Shown here piece after piece: positions 56,752-64,000 of a stretch of 64,000 bases of DNA; position 1 is the stretch's first letter, and the number at the start of each line of letters is the position of its first letter. The stretch is taken from NCBI GenBank assembly GCA_025174535.1, contig JALBUN010000020.1:434001-498000 (forward strand), written 5' to 3'. The position numbers and the translations under genes are program-made. Under the pieces are notes generated by a model, which did no database searches, was not told the origin of the DNA, and saw only the letters and a list, made by a program, of their open reading frames with translations. This stretch comes from Cantharellus purpuraceus. Lineage: Eukaryota; Basidiomycota; Agaricomycetes; Cantharellales; Hydnaceae.

Positions 56752-59098
56752 GAATGGAGAAGCAGGGATACGCTCGCCTTGGTAAGGGGCTTACGAGACT
56801 GATAGGCAAGCACTAATTCCATGCAGTCTCCATTATGCTGATAACGCCGAATGACCAGCAGACCTCCTGCCTATTTGGTAGTCATTGGAAGGTTCATGAT
56901 TCAATATGGGCTCACAACGGCAGAGCCGTCAATCATGAGGGCAAAAGAACAGCATGTGCACCTAGTGCTGTCAACTACCCGTGACAAGAGAACCGGGCAT
57001 ATGCGTCTTAGTGTCCCCAACTACTTGTGGTCAGAGAACCAGGTATGTACCGGTAACTCTCAACTACCAATAGTTTAAAGACTCAAAGGCCCATATGCAT
57101 CAGGAACTCTCCACTTCCCATCAGACCAGTACCTAATCTTCATAGAATAAGGGCTCCATGCGCTTGATGTCATGTCATATTCATACCTGTCATACGCAAA
57201 TGGGTCCGGTCTCGCGCTTTCAGTAAGAAATCAACCGGGGTTTCGCAGATACGCCCCTATGATGAGAGAAACGAGCAGCACACACCATGCAGTGCATATG
57301 GAACGCACCTTTTACCCCCAGCCTGCCCAGATCCTCTATCTGATGACTACGTTCGGTGCATCTCTAGCATGGAAATCTCAAGGCAACCATGACAATCTTC
57401 TCATCCTCTTCAACACGTAGGTTTCGCGGCGGATCAACAGCCATCCATGACTTGCGTTCAAGCGGGCTCGCAGCATTGCGTCCTTGTCAAGGAAAGACTG
57501 CATGTGGTGCTTACCTATCGGCTTGATTGTACCCCAGTGCTTTCATCAGATTACTCCCTGTGGTCAATCTGGCACGTAGATTTCAGGACAGAATCCTCCC
57601 ATTCTCTAGACTCAACACATGGATTTCGCAATGGATCAAGAACGATCCGTAGCTTCCCTTCAAGCTTGATCGGTGAGCTCTCAAGTCCATAGACATACAG
57701 TGCATCAGGACAGCTTACCAGACCGTGTAGAACAAGCTTTTTCAACCCAAACATGCTTATCTGTCGACGGATCGGCCAATGTGCAGATAGATGTGCAAGA
57801 TCCAAACCGTACGAGCAAGAAACCAAGTTTCATTCATAACCTTTATCAATGTATCAGACGACGCTATGGGCTGAGGCGCAACCAATGTGGAGATCCCCTG
57901 ATATGCGACTCAGCTCCTACGAGGTCGACTGCTCTACCTGTGTAGGGATGTGGGGCCAATAACACGCCTCGTCTCTAGTAGTACCGTGTGTAGTTTCCGA
58001 GTAAGCACGCTCTGGAAGAAGTCTGACGGGTCCCCGAATCTGGAACGCAGCGCAGACGTGATGAGTGCACGCTTGAGACGGTCACAGCGCTAGCTCGACT
58101 AGCGCATGGCATCCCATTCGCCACGACCAGTGCTGGTCATACTTTCGTTCGTCGGCAGCGGCGAAGGAGAGGTGCGTTGGTGGTGGTGGGTTAAGGGCAA
58201 GACAGGGGAATCCAACTTCAAGTCCGACAGCCTCACTGCTTGTCCGCATGGGTAGCAAACCATCCGATTGGCAGTCTTCTTCTGGGGATTCGACAGCTTA
58301 ACCACTCTTCACAATCGTTGGAGCACGCACATACTTGCCAGCCAAGAACCCACGATGCAATTTCCCAACGCATTTGCTGGCCATTGCTGCACAAGAGTGC
58401 TATCGATATCAGAAAACCTGGGCAATCGACATAACGATAAGCTGGGCCTTGTTCATCATGGCAGCCTACGTGCTGTAGCGGCTCTGTATGCTAGGATGAG
58501 GTAGAGAGCGCATATTCTCTTGAGATAGGGCGAGAGCATGCGGTTCTATTTTGCCGTGCCCTTGGCTCGTCAGCATATCCTTCAGGTGGATATATCTCAT
58601 CAGTTTGCTTTTTATTGGGTATGAATGGCTCCCTCCTTTCAAAAAAACCTTGCCACACCAGAAACATTTGCCTCACAAACCTGCGACAGACTCGCATCGT
58701 TCGGAGACATGTCGCAGCGCATGGGACCTCACCATCGACTTCCACTTTTGCTCATCAGCATTCCTAACATCCACCAAACATGCTATTACCAGCTGTTCTT
58801 TTGCCGATGGTGAACACTCGAGCTCGTTTGCTTCCCAACAGCGCTCGAATTATATCAAACATCGCTCATGATTCTCCCCACGCGGAGCGAAGAATATAGA
58901 CTGTCAGAACGTGTAGTGCAACATTTGATCGGCCATCACGAATATGCAAGCATCTTTCCAGCCGCTGCCTTTTGTGAGTTGGTGTGTATTCCGAACTCAA
59001 GTTGGCCAGGGGACTCTCGTTGGCATAGGATATGCTAGTCTTCTGCGCAACTGCCAGCTTCACCTTGCAGTCTGCGACGGCGCATGGATGAATGAACG

Positions 59099-60317
59099 AT
59101 GGATATTTCCACGCCCATCCCGCTGTTATTGATGGATACCCAACGGTGTCAGCCAAATCTACGTAGACCGAGATATCGGGACTGGCAAATAATTGGGCCG
59201 AATTGGGTCGATATGAACTGGAATGGTAAAATAGCGAACGCAGTCTCCTCAGGCTCTGAAAGTTTATGGATGGAGCGTGGAACTTGGGGCGGCAGATGGG
59301 TGGTCTGTGTTGAACAAGACGTCTGAGCCAGCGACGAGTCAATTTGTGTTGGGGGAGAAATGGGATCGAACGCCGTCTCCATACGCCAATCATCTCTCTG
59401 TTTCCTTGGCGCGGTATATTCTTTGGAAGGTTCCGTCGTCCGTAAGAATCCTCAAGAGAAGGGTGGGCCTCCGGAGGATCTTTGTCGATTAGGAAGACTA
59501 ATGCAATGAGTATACCTCTGGAACGAACGAGCTCCTTAAAGTGCTGCAAGGGTTTGTGCGAGTGAAAGGCGAGAGAGCAATTGTCGGAGAGCAAGGCAAA
59601 AAGTGAATTGTCAGTAAACGAATTACAAGAGACAAAATTGCAATTGTAGATTACACTATAGTCTCCAGGTGCTTCTATGTGAAGAAACATTGACTTGACT
59701 GGCATCCGTCAAAAACATGCGTACGTATGATAAGCTGCATATACTCCCTGCTCTCATCTAACCTACAGCCTCGTGTCCCAGTGATGCAAAATATGCGATA
59801 TCATATCTGACACAAGGATCTGACCATCCTTTACAGGATACATCCGCCTGCACAAAGGCGAGGAAGATCCACTGATTAAGTTCACATGGAATGAATCGGA
59901 ACTGCCATATACCAAGTGAAAAGGTTGCAGAATTTGAAGCCTACCGAGTCCACTAGACTAGACTTTGGACCACCGTCCCCTCTGTGGTGCCCCCCCTGAT
60001 CGCGATCACTCATCTTATCAGCAGCCTTTCCCCCTAGCCCAGCTTTTGATCCTATATGCGACCAACCGCGTACGGAGTCTACCGAGTCGAATATTGTTTA
60101 GGCTCACCATGGCGATAACAAGATGAGCACCAAATCACCTGTTTTACTTTTCCAAATTCCGCCGCGGAAGGGACACAAGAAAGGACACCCTAGGGCGACA
60201 CTAGTAGCATATACCCATCCGTCGTGGGATTTCCAAGACTTGACAGTCACCCAAAAGATGAAGACGATCCTCGACAGCGAGTTCCTGACGGCGGTGTCTA
60301 TTAGTGGTGGCTCATGA
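59099..60317 (+). pseudogene. ORF fragments at the outer end of arm D
   Basis: Plus-strand counterparts of the arm C fragments: 59,277-59,492 (LGAADGWSVLNKTSEPATSQ, ending RRIFVD) and 60,123-60,317 (HPRATLVAYTHPSWDF, ending TAVSISGGS). A long minus-strand ORF (58,866-59,705, 279 codons) overlaps; it is broken in arm C, so neither strand is clearly functional. Confidence 0.4.
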
Positions 60318-60623
60318 GCGCGGCTGCATGAAGAAAGGGGCGTGGCCCGTAAACCTCCCCTGAGGCAATAGACCAATCCCTACAGCCGAACACGTCAGGG
60401 GACACGAGAGTGTTCACGCCAGGCGTATGACTGCCGGTAGCGTATACTTGTCCGTCAATCAAGATGTGGAGTTTCTGACAAAAATGGGCGGTCGACCGGA
60501 GCGGAGGAACATTGAGTAATACTAATGCCTTATAGCTATGAAGGCGGCGGGTGGCATGTCTCGTTGTAAACCCAATCCAAGAACTTCCTCTAGGTCCAAA
60601 ACCACCTAACTATGTAGACATGG

Positions 60624-60951
60624 ACTGCCGGCGGCAAGTATGCCTGGCCAGCCAGCAATAAATTTAGGTGGGAACCGCTTATCACTCAACATCCTTGCCC
60701 AAAAACGATATCGCTGCGGCAATAGTAATAGTCAATCACAAAATAATACATTCCCAAGCCAGGGCCGCCTCGTAACTCGTTGACCTGCCCGGGTTGCCGG
60801 CGACCTCCGCCGCCCCTCCTGCTTACATCTCCGCTCGAAACGCAACTCCGCCGAACCCTAATTGAGAGATAAGCTGCGTGTGCAAGACACGACATCAGGA
60901 GCGAGTAATAGATATGGACCATGGGCCGCTTATCTTCTCGCAGTTCACAGC
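60624..60951 (+). promoter_or_regulatory. Urease upstream region with three GATA-type sites
   Basis: Between the palindrome edge and the urease ATG. CTTATC at 60,678-60,683, GATAAG at 60,868-60,873 and CTTATC at 60,929-60,934 match the core of fungal GATA factors (AreA/Nit2 type) that control nitrogen-source genes. Out-of-frame ATGs at 60,914 and 60,921 precede the start and would open upstream ORFs if transcribed. A TAA at 60,859-60,861 closes the urease frame upstream, so the first in-frame ATG is 60,952. Confidence 0.5.
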
Positions 60952-63900
60952 ATGCGTCTCCTTCCCCGAGAACATGACAAGCTCCTCATACACCAGGCAA
61001 GCACGTCTCCGCTTATTCCATTAACATTGTCCTTTTTGACCGACTTTGCAGGTGGGATCGCTAGCGCAGAAGCGTCTGGCTCGCGGCTTGAAATTGAACA
61101 GAACGGAAGCGGTGGCACTCATCGCCTCTCAACTGCACGAGCGCATCCGCGATGGCCTCCACTCCGTCGCCCAACTCATGCAGCACGGCAAAAACATCCT
61201 AGGACGACGACACGTCCTCCCCGGCGTCGTCAGCGCCATACACGACATCCAAGTCGAGGGCACCTTTCCCGACGGGTACGCAGCTGTGCACTTTCTTCGC
61301 TGTGAGGGGGGGGCCCTGCCGCTGACAAGGTCATATAGTGTCTTTCTCGTCACGGTGCACGATCCGATATGTACGAATGATGGCGATCTTATCAACGCGT
61401 TGTATGGTTCGTTCCTGCCGGTGCCCTCGAACGATCTGTTTCTCCTCGAGGACCCGTCCGCATACGCGCGCGAGGCAGCTCCGGGGGCTGTCATCGTCTA
61501 CAAGAAGCCCATCGTCATCAACAAGGACCGCGAGCGGGTGCAGCTGCGTGTCACCAACAACGGAGACCGGCCCATACAGGTACGCAAAGTGAACTCCCCC
61601 TATAGTCACCCTTAATTTCTCACCTGCACTTTTAAGGTGGGCTCGCACTACCATTTCATCGAAACCAACCCCCATCTCTCGTTCGACCGCGGCCTCGCGT
61701 ACGGCAAGCGTCTGGACATCCCAGCGGGCACCGCCGTCCGCTTCGAGCCGGGGGACGTGAAGACCGTCACGCTCTGCGCGATCGCGGGGCACCGCATCGT
61801 GTCTGGCGGCAACGCCTTGTCCACCGGCCCCGTCGACCCCTCGCGCACAGACGGCATCGTGCGCGCGTTGGTGCAAAAGGGGTTCGCGCACGTGCCCCAG
61901 CTCACCGTGCGGAGGGGGGTGGAGCTGAAAGCGCGGGAAATGGACCGCGCGGCGTATGTGGCCATGTTTGGGCCGACGGTGGGCGACCGCGTGCGGCTGG
62001 GCGATACGGGGCTCTTTGTCGAGGTGGAGTGGGATTCGGTATGTCTTGTGAACGATGCGTGGGGAGGGCGATGATGTCTGATGGTTCGCGGCAGGCTGTG
62101 TATGGGGAGGAGTGCAAGTTTGGGGGCGGCAAGACGATTCGGGACGGCATGGGGCAGGCGTGCTCGCGCGCGCGTCTGGGCGCCATTGACCTCTTGATCA
62201 GCAACGCGCTCGTCATTGACCACTCTGGGATATTCAAGACGGATATCGGGGTGAGGGATGGGGTGATCTGCGGGCTGGGCAAGGCGGGCAATCCGGATAT
62301 TCAGGACGGCGTGCATGGGAACTTGGTCGTGGGCTCGGCGACGGAGGTGATTGCTGGAGAAGGGCTGATCGTCACGGCTGGTGCGGTGGATGCGCACGTC
62401 CATTTCATATGTCCGCAACAGATCACCGAGGGCCTGGCGTCTGGTGAGCTGCCATACCTCCCTTGTGTCATTGGAGGCTGATGGGTTCCGCAGGGATAAC
62501 GACATTTATTGGGGGCGGGACCGGTCCTTCGGCGGGGACCTCTGCGACAACATGCACGCCGTCACCGTTTTATGTCCGACATATGCTGGCTGCGGCGGAC
62601 TCGCTTCCCATCAACTTTCTCATTACGGGCAAAGGCAACGATTCTGGGCCTGAAGCGCTGGAAGACGTGGTCAGGGCGGGCGCTGCAGGCCTCAAGCTAC
62701 ACGAGGTGCGTTGCCGTCGGGGGTGGTGGCGTCGACTGTTTTGACTGTGTGGGGTGGTAGGATTGGGGCAGCACGCCGGCGGCAATCCGGAATTGCTTGG
62801 ATGTCGGTGATAAATATGACGTGCAGGTACGTCCATGACGTCTGTATTTTCGCGGCCAGACGACTTATCGGTCGTGCAGGTCAATATTCACACCGACACG
62901 CTCAACGAGAGTGGATTCGTCGAGAGTATGTAGAACATCAGTTCGTTCCGCGAGGCGTGTTGGTGAACCGCCTTTGTCGCTCTAGGCACGATTGCGGCGT
63001 TTGGTGGCCGTACGATTCACACTTATCACACTGAAGGCGCAGGTAAGCCCCAACGGGTCACGTTCTGTGGATGTTCTCACTCCGGCGTGGTGCAGGCGGC
63101 GGACATGCCCCTGATATTATCGTTGTGTGCGAGCAAGACAATGTGCTGCCGTCGTCGACGAACCCGACGAGACCCTACGCGCGTAACACCTTGGATGAAC
63201 ACTTGGATGTGAGTGGTGCATGTGCTGCTGTTTGGGCGAAAGATTAAAAGTTTGGACTAGATGCTCATGGTAACAGTCGTGGCAGCTGTCGAGTCGGGTT
63301 GCGTGTCTCATGTGACGTTCACAGGTCTGTCATCACCTTGACAAATCCATACCGGAGGATCTGTGTTTTGCAGAATCACGCATTCGGGCGGAGACTGTAG
63401 CGGCGGAGGATGTTCTGCACGACACGGGGGCTATTTCGATGATCAGCTCGGACTCGCAGGCGATGGGACGCGTGGGCGAGGTCGTCAGCCGCACCTGGCG
63501 CACCGCGGCCAAGATGCGCGAGTATAGGGGCGCGCTGACGGAGTTGGGTGATCGTGAGGGTGTGGACAATGGGAGGGTGAAGCGATATGTGGCGAAATAT
63601 ACTGTTAACCCGTGGGTGTTTGGCGGGCTTTTACGTTTTTGCAATGTGTGCTGATGGCGATGGGGCAGTGCGATTACGCATGGGATCAGCCACTTGGTGG
63701 GACAGGTAAAGGAAGGGACGCTTGCGGATTTGGTGCTGTGGAAGCCTGAGAATTTCGGTGCCAAGCCGGAGATGGTGCTCAAGTCGGGTGTGATTGCGTT
63801 TGCGCAGGTGCGTGTGTGTGTGGATGCGGCGAGTGTGTTTACGATTTGGGATGCTTCCCCCCAGATGGGCGATGCGAATGCCTCGATTCCGACGGTGCAG

Positions 63901-64000
63901 CCGGTGTTTTCGCGGCCGATGTGGGGTGCGCATGCAGGATCTGCGGGGATGAACTCTGTGCATTTCGTGTCGCAGGTGTCGCTGGACACGGGGGTGGTGG
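60952..64000 (+). CDS. URE1: Urease (gamma-beta-alpha fusion), 3' end beyond window
   Basis: Hydrolyses urea to ammonia and carbamate in the cytosol. Exons: 60952-60996, 61052-61275, 61339-61579, 61637-62038, 62095-62443, 62494-62705, 62761-62826, 62880-62925, 62986-63042, 63096-63208, 63261-63269, 63325-63611, 63669-63807, 63865 onward; phases are consistent and give 775 codons. The gamma part opens [15 protein letters not shown]; beta has [12 protein letters not shown]; alpha shows the nickel ligands and active-site residues: DAHVHF, AGLKLHEDWG (Lys to be carbamylated), [24 protein letters not shown] and SSDSQAMGR. The first intron is GC-AG. Exon 11 is only 9 bp. Fungal ureases are about 830-840 residues, so the last part of alpha is missing. 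Maturation needs UreD/F/G-type chaperones, not seen here. Confidence 0.95.

Larger units (their letters stand above)
53784..60623 (+). repeat. Right arm (D) of the giant inverted repeat
   Basis: Mirror of arm C, and direct relative to copies A and B. The outer edge is acctaactatgtagacatgg (60,604-60,623). Inner part 53,784-58,090 looks identical to arm C; from about 58,094 outward substitutions appear, with indels beyond about 58,871. The edge is 329 bp from the urease start codon. Confidence 0.92.

Noticed and set aside
58866..59705. 279-codon minus-strand ORF as a gene
   Set aside because: It is broken in the diverged arm C copy, and the opposite strand carries an equally conserved fragment; treated as a remnant.
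46400..60623. Palindrome as a fold-back sequencing or assembly artefact
   Set aside because: A fold-back would be identical along its whole length. The outer 2.6 kb of the arms differ by many substitutions and indels, and the spacer is asymmetric. Not fully excluded without reads.
60862..60951. N-terminal extension of urease
   Set aside because: The frame is open but has no ATG between the TAA at 60,859 and 60,952; the family start MxLLPRE fits 60,952.

Overview
This window looks like nuclear DNA of a filamentous basidiomycete, most likely an agaricomycete. Introns are GT-AG (one GC-AG) and 50-70 bp long. The urease at the right end is the fungal gamma-beta-alpha fusion. Chromodomain Ty3 retroelements, a zinc-ribbon/alpha-kinase gene and a PalI/SUR7 remnant point the same way. 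The species cannot be named from sequence alone.

Region 1 (1 to about 28.78 kb) is a nest of transposable elements: the 3' end of a Ty3 chromovirus with an opposite-strand ORF; many LTRs of its family (called LTR1 here); a second LTR family (LTR2) in long, short and internally repeated forms; a third (LTR3) tied to gag fragments; an AT-rich TIR element (R4); and a 1.4-kb direct repeat (R3). A decayed alpha-kinase gene (20.1-23.0 kb) and two unrecognised decayed host-like genes sit among them. Target-site duplications and an unoccupied site allow several insertions and one inversion to be reconstructed. The LTR3-linked internal sequences (10.6-10.9, 11.9-13.8, 14.3-15.3 and 16.06-16.7 kb) are tiled almost end to end with short perfect hairpins, the most unusual local signal here.

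Region 2 (28.78-41.3 kb) is CpG-richer and holds a small membrane protein, an 865-residue RhoGAP-domain protein (30.8-33.5 kb), a truncated membrane-protein fragment, a degraded copy (A) of a 4-7 kb repeat, and a PalI/SUR7 pseudogene.

Region 3 (41.6-60.6 kb) consists of further copies of that repeat: B (direct), then C and D, which form a giant inverted repeat (46,400-53,265 and 53,784-60,623) around a 518-bp spacer. The inner 4.3 kb of the arms look identical; the outer 2.6 kb have diverged. B, C and D each carry an intact-looking three-exon gene for a C2H2-like zinc-finger protein.

Region 4 (60.6-64.0 kb) is the urease gene, cut by the window end (775 codons present, 14 exons seen). Its promoter has three GATA-type sites and lies directly against the outer edge of the palindrome. 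Urease releases ammonia from urea in nitrogen assimilation; RhoGAP proteins control small GTPases. I see no operon-like link between the host genes.
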